Of a DNA stretch of 48,230 bases, positions 8,245-17,400 are shown piece by piece. The notes under the pieces are model-generated. The model was given only the letters and a program-made list of their open reading frames with translations, was not told the origin of the DNA and did not search any database. The position numbers and the translations under genes are program-made. How positions within the stretch are numbered: position 1 is the stretch's first letter; each line of letters begins with the position of its first letter. The stretch lies in the IMG/VR virus record IMGVR_UViG_3300034121_001201, positions 1 through 48,230 of that record; one strand, written 5' to 3'. This stretch comes from a virus.

Positions 8245-9480
8245 GTGGGACTAACAGTTAATACCCTTGCATCGGATGATTCAAACTTTCTAGCCTTGAC
8301 CGTACCTACAGCATGGACTGTAGTAAATGGTGCACTAGGAATTGACCTCAACGAATACAAGAATGTTGGCTCAGGTTCTTTAAAACTAACCCCAAGTAGT
8401 GCTTCTCCTGTAGTTAGGTTTAACTATGACTTGGCGTCACTCACGGCGATAACGACAGCAGATTTTATTGGCGACAGAGCAGAGTCGTACGTATGGATAA
8501 GGGCAACAAAGAACGTAACTATCACCCCAATGATAACTTTGACTCGCGTAATGGCTGGCACGCCACAAGCGGAGGACATAATCACTGATACGGGCAGTTC
8601 AGTAAACATCACTTCTGGTGAATGGTATCTCGTACGCACTGACCCTTTTGATATCCCGCTATCTCCCGCGAACGCGCACTATAGGGTTACTTTGCAATAT
8701 ACATTTTCTTCCCCAGAGTACGCAACAACATTTATTTACATTAACAAGCCTACTATTTATAATCAACTGGCTTTTTTGCGTAACTTTTATGTTATGGATG
8801 TTTGGGATTTCTTGCCCCAAATTTTTATAGACAACGACCTTGAAACGCCACTACCCAGTTATCCGATGATTCGCCTAGCAGAAATTGGTATGTCGGCACA
8901 TGGCATTCTCTATGACCTCGCGCGCGGCTTTCAGTACAACGACATCTCAGAAGGCAAGGATGCGACAGACGCTGAAACATTGAGTCTGCTGGTTGAACCT
9001 GACAGAGTTCCACGTGAATATATGCCTTGGCTCGCCCAGTTCACAGGAACAAAACTCCTCAACCCTGTCGCTGGTGGTACCCCGTGGGCTAACTTGCCAG
9101 CAGGATGGCAAGGTATTGACGCTATTGACGTAACAGTAGACGCAAACGACTCTGTTGCGTGGGGTGCTCTGCAAGGGTTTGCACCAGAAATTGCTGGTTT
9201 GGATGAGTTTTTCCAATGGCAAATTGAGACTGGATATTACGGTTACGCGGCGGGTTCTATTGCGGCTATTCGTGAGGCTACAAAACGTGTTCTTACTGAC
9301 ACCAAAACATGCACTATTACTAAACGTTATACGGGTTCACCGTGGAAAATATTGATTGAAACAAAACTTGCGGAGACTCCTGACGCGACGACAGTCGGGC
9401 AGTCCATAGATGAGATGCTTCAATTAATGGAATTATCTCGCCCACTTGGTGTTTCTCTCACTCACGCCATAATCGCATAG
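8245..9480 (+). CDS. gpI-like tail protein with N-terminal jelly-roll-like domain
   Basis: 411 residues from a GTG two nt after gpJ. The C-terminal about 240 residues match the P2 gpI/XkdU type: YVMDVWDFLPQIFIDNDLE, LSLLVEPDRVPREYMPWLAQ, then a helical region (AAIREATKRVLTDTKTCTI) and a final beta segment. gpI links gpJ to the tail fibre. The N-terminal about 165 residues instead form a beta-rich module (GSGSLKLTPSS, SYVWIRATKNVTI, SGEWYLVRTDPF) resembling CBM-like or concanavalin-like jelly rolls, absent from classical gpI. That module could bind host glycans or seat a fibre; this is an inference. Confidence 0.7.
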   Translation: MGLTVNTLASDDSNFLALTVPTAWTVVNGALGIDLNEYKNVGSGSLKLTPSSASPVVRFNYDLASLTAITTADFIGDRAESYVWIRATKNVTITPMITLTRVMAGTPQAEDIITDTGSSVNITSGEWYLVRTDPFDIPLSPANAHYRVTLQYTFSSPEYATTFIYINKPTIYNQLAFLRNFYVMDVWDFLPQIFIDNDLETPLPSYPMIRLAEIGMSAHGILYDLARGFQYNDISEGKDATDAETLSLLVEPDRVPREYMPWLAQFTGTKLLNPVAGGTPWANLPAGWQGIDAIDVTVDANDSVAWGALQGFAPEIAGLDEFFQWQIETGYYGYAAGSIAAIREATKRVLTDTKTCTITKRYTGSPWKILIETKLAETPDATTVGQSIDEMLQLMELSRPLGVSLTHAIIA

Positions 9481-9524
9481 TTGTATAGTTGTATACTTAA
9501 AGAGTATCTGCTTAGGAGAATTGA

Positions 9525-11015
9525 ATGACAGCCATACAAACCGACCGTCTTGCACTCTATAAATGGGAAAGCAGCAACGACGAGTTCACCCGCGTGCAGA
9601 TGAACGACACCCATGAATCATTAGAATTCTTGGCAGCCAAATTCAGCACTGGTGCAGGAGCGCCAACATCAAGCACCACCGCAGATACTAAAGCATTCTA
9701 CTGGGATACAACAAGTGGTTCCTTATATTTCCGTGGAATAGTGGTCGGTGGCGTTGCCCCAACGTGGACACAACTCTCTCACAGTTACGCCACAGCAACA
9801 CAGATACAAAATACTACGGCGACTGCTGGTAGTGGCGTAAGCCTTGCTCGCGCCAACCATGTTCACTCAGTTGAAACAGCAACAGCCGTTGACATCAACG
9901 CTGCTTCGGGTACTGGTAGCGGCACTGCTCTTGCTCTGGCTAACCACACACACAAAATCCCACCACTATTTATTACCGATGCGATGATTTCTAATACTGC
10001 GGCTATCGCATCAACAAAAATTAGTGGCGCTGTTGCTTCTGCCACATCGTGGGCGACTGCACGAACAATCAACTTGGCGGGAGATTTAACTGGTTCTGTT
10101 TCCATTAACGGAACTGCAGACGTCACGCTTACAGCAGTTGTTGTTGACGAAAGCCATGCTCACGCATCCCAATATCAGCCTGTTGACGCCGACTTGACGG
10201 CGCTTGCAGCACTCGCCACTACAGGAATGGTTACGCGAACCGCAGCAAACACTTATGTTCCAAGAACAATAGTCGTTTCTGGTACTGGTTTAACTATCAC
10301 AAACGCAGACGGTGTTAGCGGAAACCCGACTATTGCTATTGCTACTGCTACATTAGCAACAGCAAACACTCTTGTTTTGCGTGACGGTACTGGTAGTTTT
10401 ACTGCAGGAACCATCACTGCTGCTCTCGCTGGCAACGCAAACACTGCCACAAAATGGGCTGCGACGCGGACAATCACTCTTTCAACTGATGCCACTGGTT
10501 CGGTAACTTTTGATGGTTCCGCTAACGCCACTTTGGCTATAACGGTAACTAACGCTGCACAAGCAACAAAACTTACTACCGCCCGCACAATCAGTCTCGG
10601 CGGTGATGCCTCTGGTTCAGTGTCTTTTGACGGAAGCAGCGCAACGAACACCATTACTGCGACTGTCGCTACGGCTACTGCTCTGCGTACTGCTCGTACG
10701 TTTACTTTTACTGGTGATGTTGCTACAACGAACGCTGGTACGACCGATGTTACTGCGTCGTTTGACGGTTCGGCTGCACCTACATTTAACCTTAAAATCA
10801 AGAACGACAGTCACACACACAATACTCAGCACTACACCGAAACAGAAATTAACAGCGCAAAGTTGTACCAATACGGAAATACAACATCTGGACAAGGTGT
10901 CGGACTTCCATCCGATGCGGCACGCACAACACCACGAGTATATGTTCAGGCAACAGAACCGACATACCCTGCTGGTCAAGTAGCCGTAACTGGTGACATC
11001 TGGTTCCAAATCTAA
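9525..11015 (+). CDS. Tail fibre protein with repeated beta modules
   Basis: 496 residues with an ATG preceded by AGGAG at good spacing. The N-terminus (TDRLALYKWESSNDEFTRVQ) looks like a baseplate-attachment segment and a W/Y-rich module follows (KAFYWDTTSGSLYFRG). From about residue 85 it is built of repeats of the type NHTHK, then ATARTINLAGDLTGSVSING, present about four times in variant form (GDATGSVTFDGSANATL and so on). This pattern is frequent in trimeric phage fibres. The C-terminus has YVQATEPTYPAGQVAVTGDIW, a common fibre-tip motif. As the first gene after the baseplate block it probably encodes the proximal fibre. Confidence 0.8.
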   Translation: MTAIQTDRLALYKWESSNDEFTRVQMNDTHESLEFLAAKFSTGAGAPTSSTTADTKAFYWDTTSGSLYFRGIVVGGVAPTWTQLSHSYATATQIQNTTATAGSGVSLARANHVHSVETATAVDINAASGTGSGTALALANHTHKIPPLFITDAMISNTAAIASTKISGAVASATSWATARTINLAGDLTGSVSINGTADVTLTAVVVDESHAHASQYQPVDADLTALAALATTGMVTRTAANTYVPRTIVVSGTGLTITNADGVSGNPTIAIATATLATANTLVLRDGTGSFTAGTITAALAGNANTATKWAATRTITLSTDATGSVTFDGSANATLAITVTNAAQATKLTTARTISLGGDASGSVSFDGSSATNTITATVATATALRTARTFTFTGDVATTNAGTTDVTASFDGSAAPTFNLKIKNDSHTHNTQHYTETEINSAKLYQYGNTTSGQGVGLPSDAARTTPRVYVQATEPTYPAGQVAVTGDIWFQI

Positions 11016-11020
11016 TAGCC

Positions 11021-11215
11021 ATGGGAACTTCACGAGTATTTTTTGATGGTGAATGGAAGCACATTCTGAATGCCTATGCGTGGCATGACGGCTGGGTTCA
11101 GGTAAAAGCACTCCGCGTCATGGGTGATAGTGGATGGGTTCAAATCCAATTTGAAAACTCAACTGCTATTGCACCAATTGAAGAATGGCGCACAATGTTG
11201 GCGATGGCGGCGTGA
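11021..11215 (+). CDS. Small Trp-rich protein, unknown function
   Basis: 64 residues, 5 nt after the fibre stop, rich in Trp (WKHIL, WHDGWVQVK, SGWVQIQF, EEWRTML). It contains two or three copies of a W-x-x-V short beta pattern, suggesting a compact beta-sheet protein. No recognised family. Its place between a fibre and membrane proteins suggests a minor tail component. No strong ribosome-binding site is visible, so translation may be coupled to the fibre. Confidence 0.5.
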   Translation: MGTSRVFFDGEWKHILNAYAWHDGWVQVKALRVMGDSGWVQIQFENSTAIAPIEEWRTMLAMAA

Positions 11216-11216
11216 C

Positions 11217-11549
11217 ATGTCTGATTTACAAAAGATTGATATTCAACTTGATATTGCTTTAACTTTAAGGCTCGTGTTGGCATTGATGGGATTTATGGCT
11301 TTTTCACAAAACAGCATGATTATTCCAGGGTTTTTTGCACTCGTCGCTGTCGGTTTTGTTCTTTTTCATATGCTTGTAGGTGTTTATGTTGAGCATAAGC
11401 ACATGTATCTTGCCGCTATGTGTATGTGGGCTAGTGCGAGTGTCGCAACCGCTGTTCATGGAGAGGCGGTTTGGCTTACTGTTTTGTTTGCCTGTTTATA
11501 TTTATACGAAATGTTGGTTCTCAATAAATGGGGTTACGTAAATGCCTGA
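11217..11549 (+). CDS. Small membrane protein with about four helices
   Basis: 110 residues from ATG 11217, 1 nt after the previous stop; the frame is open further upstream but that would overlap the neighbour by about 90 nt. Four hydrophobic stretches are visible: LTLRLVLALMGFMAF, FFALVAVGFVLFHMLVGVYV, MYLAAMCMWASASVATAV and WLTVLFACLYLYEMLVL. Holin-like or otherwise membrane-disturbing functions are possible, but the gene is far from the endolysin. Its end overlaps the next start by 8 nt. Confidence 0.6.
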   Translation: MSDLQKIDIQLDIALTLRLVLALMGFMAFSQNSMIIPGFFALVAVGFVLFHMLVGVYVEHKHMYLAAMCMWASASVATAVHGEAVWLTVLFACLYLYEMLVLNKWGYVNA

Positions 11550-11871
11550 CATGACAAATATAGTTGTTGTCTGTGGTTCGCTTGCTACAGCAGCAATTTC
11601 TTCGTTCGTTGTTTTACGCGGGCAGAAGTTAGCAGCAAAAGTTGACTTCAAAGGTGTTGAGAACGAGCAAGTCAAAACAATTTTTGATGGCTACGGAAGT
11701 ATTGTTGACGACCTACGGAATGAAGTTATGCGCCTCAAGGATGTGATTGAGGGACTACAATTAGAACAAGACGAATGTTTGAAAAAGAATAATGAACTTT
11801 TGGCTGAAGTTGAATTGTTGAAGCAACGCATTGACTACTTGGAGGTCGGAAATGGAAGAGTCGCTGAGTGA
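11542..11871 (+). CDS. Membrane-anchored coiled-coil protein, unknown function
   Basis: 109 residues. One N-terminal hydrophobic helix (IVVVCGSLATAAISSFVVL) is followed by a charged region with a heptad-like coiled coil from about residue 50 (IVDDLRNEVMRLKDVIEGLQ, then LLAEVELLKQRIDYLEV). The topology resembles small phage envelope proteins such as Rz-type spanins or holin partners, without a diagnostic motif. It overlaps the preceding membrane-protein gene by 8 nt, and the following gene starts inside it. Confidence 0.55.
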   Translation: MPDMTNIVVVCGSLATAAISSFVVLRGQKLAAKVDFKGVENEQVKTIFDGYGSIVDDLRNEVMRLKDVIEGLQLEQDECLKKNNELLAEVELLKQRIDYLEVGNGRVAE

Positions 11872-12103
11872 AGAACAGATACTCCAAAATTTTACTGAGA
11901 TGGTTAGGGACACGCTTCCTAGTCGGGTAGTGACTAATTTTATTCTTATAGCCGAGGTTGTTGGTTCGTCTGCTAATGAATTGAGTATTGCGACTTCGGA
12001 CGGTATGACGCCGTGGTTGGCTACTGGGATGCTCAGGGCTGGTATGGACATGATTGTTATGGGTACCGATGCTTTTAGCGATGACGAAGAATTGGATAGT
12101 TAA
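11852..12103 (+). CDS. Small acidic protein, unknown function
   Basis: 84 residues from ATG 11852, chosen because GGAGG lies about 5 nt upstream; a longer frame starts at 11831. The gene overlaps the preceding coiled-coil gene by 20 nt. The product is acidic with a hydrophobic centre (VVTNFILIAEVVGSSANE, TGMLRAGMDMIVMGTDAF) and no membrane helix of clear length. Not recognised. The last of a four-gene mini-operon of small proteins between two fibre genes. The 85-bp gap that follows is A/T rich and holds only weak promoter-like hexamers. Confidence 0.55.
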   Translation: MEESLSEEQILQNFTEMVRDTLPSRVVTNFILIAEVVGSSANELSIATSDGMTPWLATGMLRAGMDMIVMGTDAFSDDEELDS

Positions 12104-12191
12104 TAATTGTATTGATTTTTACTACGTTGATATGGGTATGTTTACGCTGTTTTGTAGTCTAAAATCTAAATATTGAGTTCTTGGAGAAATG

Positions 12192-12566
12192 ATGATTGCA
12201 GGAAATTACAACATACTGTGCGAACAGGGAGTTAGTTTTGCGCGCGTCATAGCACTTGAGCAGCCAAGGACACCAACGGAACAGAACCCAGCAGAATATG
12301 AGCCTTACCCGCTTGCAAACCATACGGCACGGATGCAGGTCAGAAGGACGATTGAGTCAACAACTCCAATGATTTCGTTGACAACAGAGAACGGCAGAAT
12401 CAACATAAATGGTGGCTCTGGTTTCATAACCATCACCCTTAGTGCTGCGGATACTGCAGCCCTCACTTCTAGTGGGGTTTACGACTTAGAAATTATTAGT
12501 TCCACAGGAGTCGTGTCAAGAGTTATCCAAGGAACATTTACTCTTTCCATGGAGGTAACGCGATGA
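12192..12566 (+). CDS. Phage baseplate-upper/fibre-adaptor-like beta protein
   Basis: 124 residues. ATG codons occur at 12189 and 12192; the second has better spacing to GGAG at 12183. The pattern YNILCEQGVSFARVIALEQ, then ARMQVRR, then ISLTTENGRININGG, GFITITLSAADTAAL, VYDLEIIS and VIQGTFTLSMEVTR is that of a common small structural family near tail fibres, sometimes annotated as BppU-like. It overlaps the next gene by 4 nt (ATGA), and the pair likely form a fibre-tip or adaptor unit. Confidence 0.65.
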   Translation: MIAGNYNILCEQGVSFARVIALEQPRTPTEQNPAEYEPYPLANHTARMQVRRTIESTTPMISLTTENGRININGGSGFITITLSAADTAALTSSGVYDLEIISSTGVVSRVIQGTFTLSMEVTR

Positions 12567-12877
12567 GCAATACGATTCCAAACAATGTAAATGTTTATCA
12601 AGATACCCCAAACAAGGTAACCGTTGACCAAGATGCACCAAACCTTGTTGTTGTTCGCTCTAATTCTGCTTCAGGTGCATTTACAAACAGATATGAGTTC
12701 ACTCAGCAAGCAGCAGCGGCAACATGGGTGATAACTCACTCGCTTGGAGGCAAACCAACCGTAACCATTGTGGACTCTGCAGATACACACGTATTTGGTG
12801 AGGTACAATACAATAGTACGACTCAGGTCACGGTGACGTTCTCTGCGGCATTCTCGGGAAAAGCATATCTCACTTAA
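12563..12877 (+). CDS. Short fibre-tip-like structural protein
   Basis: 104 residues. Residues 1-35 hold short repeats (NNVNVYQDTPNKVTVDQDAP). From residue 40 the sequence follows the fibre-tip pattern YEFTQQAAAATWVITHSLGG then PTVTIVDSADTHVFG and VTVTFSAAFSGKAYL. The same kind of domain occurs at the C-terminus of the 431-residue fibre downstream, with a 19-nt identical DNA segment shared between the two ends (12827-12845 and 14123-14141). Probably a separately encoded receptor-binding tip domain. Confidence 0.65.
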   Translation: MSNTIPNNVNVYQDTPNKVTVDQDAPNLVVVRSNSASGAFTNRYEFTQQAAAATWVITHSLGGKPTVTIVDSADTHVFGEVQYNSTTQVTVTFSAAFSGKAYLT

Positions 12878-12889
12878 GGTAGAGGAAAA

Positions 12890-14185
12890 ATGGCTCAAAA
12901 ATTTCTAACTAATATTGACCTTAATCAGAACCAACTGATTAACGCCAAATTTGAGGCACTGGCTACCAACCCATCCTCAGGCAACTTTGAAGGTCGGATG
13001 TACTTCAATACCGCAACATTCACCCTTATGGTGTATGCAAATGCTGGCTGGAAGAAGTCGGTTCATTCTATTGTTTCGGGTGGCGGCGCAGGCATCGCTG
13101 AAGCCCTTACGGTTTCTGAGTCAAACGGTACAGTAACTCTCACCCTTAATGTTGCTGATACAGATAGTGCTGGTTTGCTGCCTGCCGCAATGTGGAACAT
13201 GCTTACGGACGCAACTCCTGACGCTACTTCTTCCAAGTTGGTTAAAAGAGACGGAAGTGGGAACGCCAAAGTTGCCACACCAACTGACCCTGCCCATATT
13301 GCTACCAAGGGTTATGTTGATGCTGCCCGCCAAGGTCTTGATGTCAAGCAGTCGGTAAGAGTTGCTACAACGGCGGCAGTTAACCTCGCCGCTGACCTAC
13401 AAACTGGCGATGTTATTGACGGTGTTACTTTGGCTGCTGGTGACCGCGTTCTTGTCAAGAATCAGGTATCAGGAAGCGAAAACGGCATTTATGTTGCTGT
13501 CGCTAGTGGTACTGCATTGCGTTCATCTGACGCTAACGGCACTGTTGATACGGGAGAACTAAAGCCTGGAACTTTCGCCTTTGTTGAAGAAGGTACTGTC
13601 AACTCGGATAAGGGCTTTGTTGTTTCCACAAACGGAGCAATCACTATTGACTCTACGGCTATTGCGTGGACACAGTTCTCTGGCGCTGGCTCGTTTGAGG
13701 CTGGAGATGGTCTTTCCCAGAGCGGAAATACAATCAATGTCAACGTCACCTCAAACCGTACCGCGATTACTGCAGACGCTATTGATATTTCAGCCAACTA
13801 TGTTGGTCAGACATCAATCACGACACTTGGAACAATTACCACGGGTGTTTGGGATGGTACAGATGTAGCGGTTACTGCTGGTGGTACTAACTCATCCACA
13901 GCATCTGGCGCTCGTACAAACCTTGCCGCTGACGGCACACAGGGTGCTGGCGTATCCGTTCCTGTTTTGGCACGAGTTGTTGCAAAAGTAATCGGAGACG
14001 GCTCAGCAACATCATTTGGTGTCCAGCACGGTTTTGCCACTCGTGATGTTCTCGTTCAAGTTTACGACGCAGCCACCTACGACACCGTAATTTGCGATGT
14101 AGTACGAACCGATACAAATAACGTCACGGTGACGTTCTCTGTTGCTCCAACACTGAACAGTTACCGCGTAGTAATCACAGGATAA
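12890..14185 (+). CDS. Tail fibre protein
   Basis: 431 residues, ATG after AGAGGAAAA. The N-terminal segment KFLTNIDLNQNQLINAKFEA with EGRMYFNTATFTLMVYANAGW is the typical start of many phage fibre and tip proteins. The middle contains the common module HIATKGYVDAARQGLDVKQS, then DRVLVKNQVSGSENGIYVAV, found in fibres of diverse tailed phages. Repeats like ITTLGTITTGVWDGT follow. The C-terminus ends with a tip domain (GDGSATSFGVQHGFATRDV, VQVYDAATYDTVICDV). It probably mediates receptor binding. Confidence 0.85.
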   Translation: MAQKFLTNIDLNQNQLINAKFEALATNPSSGNFEGRMYFNTATFTLMVYANAGWKKSVHSIVSGGGAGIAEALTVSESNGTVTLTLNVADTDSAGLLPAAMWNMLTDATPDATSSKLVKRDGSGNAKVATPTDPAHIATKGYVDAARQGLDVKQSVRVATTAAVNLAADLQTGDVIDGVTLAAGDRVLVKNQVSGSENGIYVAVASGTALRSSDANGTVDTGELKPGTFAFVEEGTVNSDKGFVVSTNGAITIDSTAIAWTQFSGAGSFEAGDGLSQSGNTINVNVTSNRTAITADAIDISANYVGQTSITTLGTITTGVWDGTDVAVTAGGTNSSTASGARTNLAADGTQGAGVSVPVLARVVAKVIGDGSATSFGVQHGFATRDVLVQVYDAATYDTVICDVVRTDTNNVTVTFSVAPTLNSYRVVITG

Positions 14186-14193
14186 GAGGAAAT

Positions 14194-14388
14194 ATGAAAC
14201 TTACAGAACAACACAAATCAATGCTTGCATCGTATGCTCGCACAGCAATCTCTGCTGGTATCGCCGTCTACTTGGCTGGCAATCATGACGCTAAAGCGAT
14301 TGGTGCTGCTGCTTTTGCAGCCGTATCTGGTCCGTTAATGCGCTGGTTAAATCCAAACGACAAGGCTTTCGGGCGAGGCGCAGCCTAA
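14194..14388 (+). CDS. Small holin-like membrane protein
   Basis: 64 residues, ATG after AGAGGAAAT. The N-terminus is KLTEQHKSMLASYARTAISA, then a hydrophobic helix to about residue 30, a short polar stretch (GNHDAKA), a second hydrophobic helix (IGAAAFAAVSGPLMRWL), and the charged end NPNDKAFGRGAA. Small two-helix proteins ending in RWLNPNDKAFG recur in phages of actinobacteria and are usually called holins or left unnamed. It lies among fibre genes, 22 kb from the endolysin, so a lysis role is unproven. Confidence 0.55.
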   Translation: MKLTEQHKSMLASYARTAISAGIAVYLAGNHDAKAIGAAAFAAVSGPLMRWLNPNDKAFGRGAA

Positions 14389-14439
14389 TCACAATTTGAC
14401 CTCGCGGGGTCAGCATCAACATAGGAAGCGATTGAGGTC

Positions 14440-17400
14440 GTGACAAGATTTTTGGGAACACCCCTCAAGGGGGAAGGTTTTAGTTCATCTAGCGACGAGG
14501 CTTTTTCAGCCAAGGTCGCTGCTGATACGCAACCAAGAATACGTATTGATGCTGGCGGAAGAATTACGTGGGGTGGCGGGTCTGCCGCTGGCGATGTTTA
14601 TGTGTATCGCTATGGCGCGGACATCATTAAGTTTGTTGGCAATGTTGCTGTTGACGCATTGTTTGTTGATGGTATTGAAGTTGATACTACTGGTGCCACT
14701 CTTGACCAAGTGCTCAAATACAACGGCACTAAATTTGCTCCTGGTACGAACGTTGCGACAGTTGCTTCTATTGACGCTATTGGTGATGTTGTTATTACAT
14801 CTCCACTTCAATTCCAAGGATTGATGTATGACGGAACCAACTGGGTAAACAGCAACATCCCAAATGTATACCTTGTCAGGAATAATACTGGCTCAACCAT
14901 ACTCAAAGGAACCTTGGTTGGTGCTGTTGACGCAGAACCTAGCGGAAGAATAGATGTTGCACCGTTTCAAGTAACAGGAACAGAAAACTCAGAACTTCGT
15001 GCGATGGGCATTGCTACAAGCAATATATCTAGCGGCGTTAACGGCGAAGTGATGAATTTTGGAACTCTAACTGGTCTTGACACAAGAGGAAGCACCGCCA
15101 GTGCACTTGCGGTTGGTGACGAGACTTGGGCTGCTGGTGACATCCTTTTTGCCCACCCAACCGTTGATGGAAAACTCACAAATGTAAGACCACAACATGA
15201 CCTTGCTGTTGCATTCATTACCGTTCGTCATGCTTCCACTGGTCAAATTGCAATAAGAATTATTCCTGGCAACAACCACCTTGAGTGGATGCACGATGTT
15301 TCACTTGTTGATAAAACATCAGGAGACTTCCTTAAGTACAACGGAACTCTTTGGGTTAATGATGCAATTGACCTCGGTACAGACACGACAGGTAACTACA
15401 TGTCGGGCATCTCTGGAACAAGCCCTGTATCTGTGGCGCATACTGCTGGCGAAGGTTCATCGGCTACCGTTTCTTTGGCGGCTAGTTATGGCGATACTCA
15501 GAACCCATATGCATCCAAGACTGCCAACTATGTTTTAGCAGCCCCTGATGGCACCTCTGGCGTTCCTACATTTAGAGCAATTGTTGCTGCCGACATCCCG
15601 ACTCTCAACCAAAACACAACTGGCACCGCCGCCACTGTTACTGGAGCGGCTCAAACAGCAATTACTTCTGTAGGTACTCTTAGTTCTTTGGCGGTCACTG
15701 GTGGCGTGACAGCAGCGAGCCTAACTCTCTCTGGAAATCTTATAGTCAATGGCTCTACTACGACTGTCAACTCAACTGTCACCACGATTGACGACCCTGT
15801 AATTACTCTTGGTGGTGACACTGCTCCAAGTTCCGACGACAATAAAGACCGCGGTATTGAGTTTAGATACCACAATGGTGCAGCAGCAAAAATAGGTTTC
15901 TTTGGTTACGACGACTCTACTGGTCGTTTCGTAATGATTCCCGACGCAACGAATACGAGCGAAGTTTTTGCTGGAACAGTTGGTGACATTCAGGCTGGAA
16001 CTTTTTTTGGTGACCTTTCTGGTACTGCCACAAACATTACTGCTTCATCTAATACTTCTTTAACATCGTTATCCAACTTAACGACTGTGGGCACGCTTGG
16101 GTCACTTATAGTAAGTGGGGCTACTGCTGGTGACCTTGTTCGTATTACCCAGACTGGTGCTGGTAATGCTTTTGTTGTTGAGGATTCAACAAACCCTGAC
16201 TCCACACCTTTTGTTATTAGTGCAAACGGAAATGTTGGTATTGGCACAACCTCACTCACAATTTCAAATCTTGCGATTGCAAGACCTATAACGGGAGGCA
16301 CAACTGCTTACGGGGTTGTTAGCACTGGAGCGATTCAGTCGGATGTAACCACGCAGGCTAACGGTTTTATTTCTTCAATAAATACCACAACAGCAGCGTT
16401 CACTCTTAGTAATCTTAATCACTTTGCTGTTTCTGGTGTTACAACTCCTGGTGCTGGTTCAACAATTACAAACCAGTACGGTTATCTCGTAACTTCACAA
16501 CTTACTGGTGGAACAAACAACTATGCGTTTGCCAGCAACGTTGCTGCTGCTACTGGTCGCTGGAACCTATACATGGGCGGTACAGCCCAAAACTATATGG
16601 CTGGCGGTTTAGGGATTGGCACCCCAACCCCTGCCTCTATGCTCCATGTTGCGGGCGGCGCATTGGGGGGTACCGCAGGTAACGAACTTATTGTTTCGCA
16701 AATTCGTTCAACGAACGCAAACCAAGACATTGTTTATACAAAATATAGGCGTGTATCTACTGGTGCTGACTGGACTACTGCACAGGCTAAAATCCAAAGA
16801 ACCATTGATGCAACCGATATGGGTTATATCGCATTTGGTGGAACCTCAGCACTTGATGTTCGTATCGGTTCAGGCACTACAGACATGGCAGTATTTGCAT
16901 CTACTGGTGTTGATATTGTGGGCAACGTCTCCCTAACAGGGTCAGTTATTTTTGAAGGTGCAACTGCTAACAACTTTGAGACAACTGTCTCGGTTACTGA
17001 CCCGACTGCCGATAGAACAATCACTTTCCCCGATGCCACAGGAACCGTGGCGGTCAGTGGACAGAACGTATCGTTCAACGACGTAACCGTTGCGGGTAAC
17101 CTGAACGTCACTGGTAGTACTTTCGGTAGTGCAACACTTGACGTTGATAACTTCAAAATTACCCTCAACGCCTCTGTTGCAGGAGCCCCAACTCTTAACG
17201 GTGAAATTGAAGTCAACCGTGGCACCTCAACTGATGTCCGTATCCGTTGGAATGAAGTCTCCGACCTCTGGGAATACACAAACGACGGCACCAACTATTC
17301 ACGTATTGGTTCCGCCCTAATGACGGTTTCAGACACCCCGCCATCAAGCCCATACACAGGCGACCTATGGTTTGAATCAGACAGTGGTATTACTTTTGTT

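Noticed and set aside
9481-9500. Direct repeat TTGTATAG/TTGTATAC with TATACT before the first fibre gene
   Set aside because: No -35 at a proper distance; late genes here are probably read from upstream. Too weak to list as a promoter.
12104-12188. TTGATA and TAAAAT hexamers in an A/T-rich gap
   Set aside because: Spacing of 27 nt is too long for a promoter.
14397-14412. TGACC...GGTCA hairpin after the holin-like gene as terminator
   Set aside because: Only 5 bp and no T-run.
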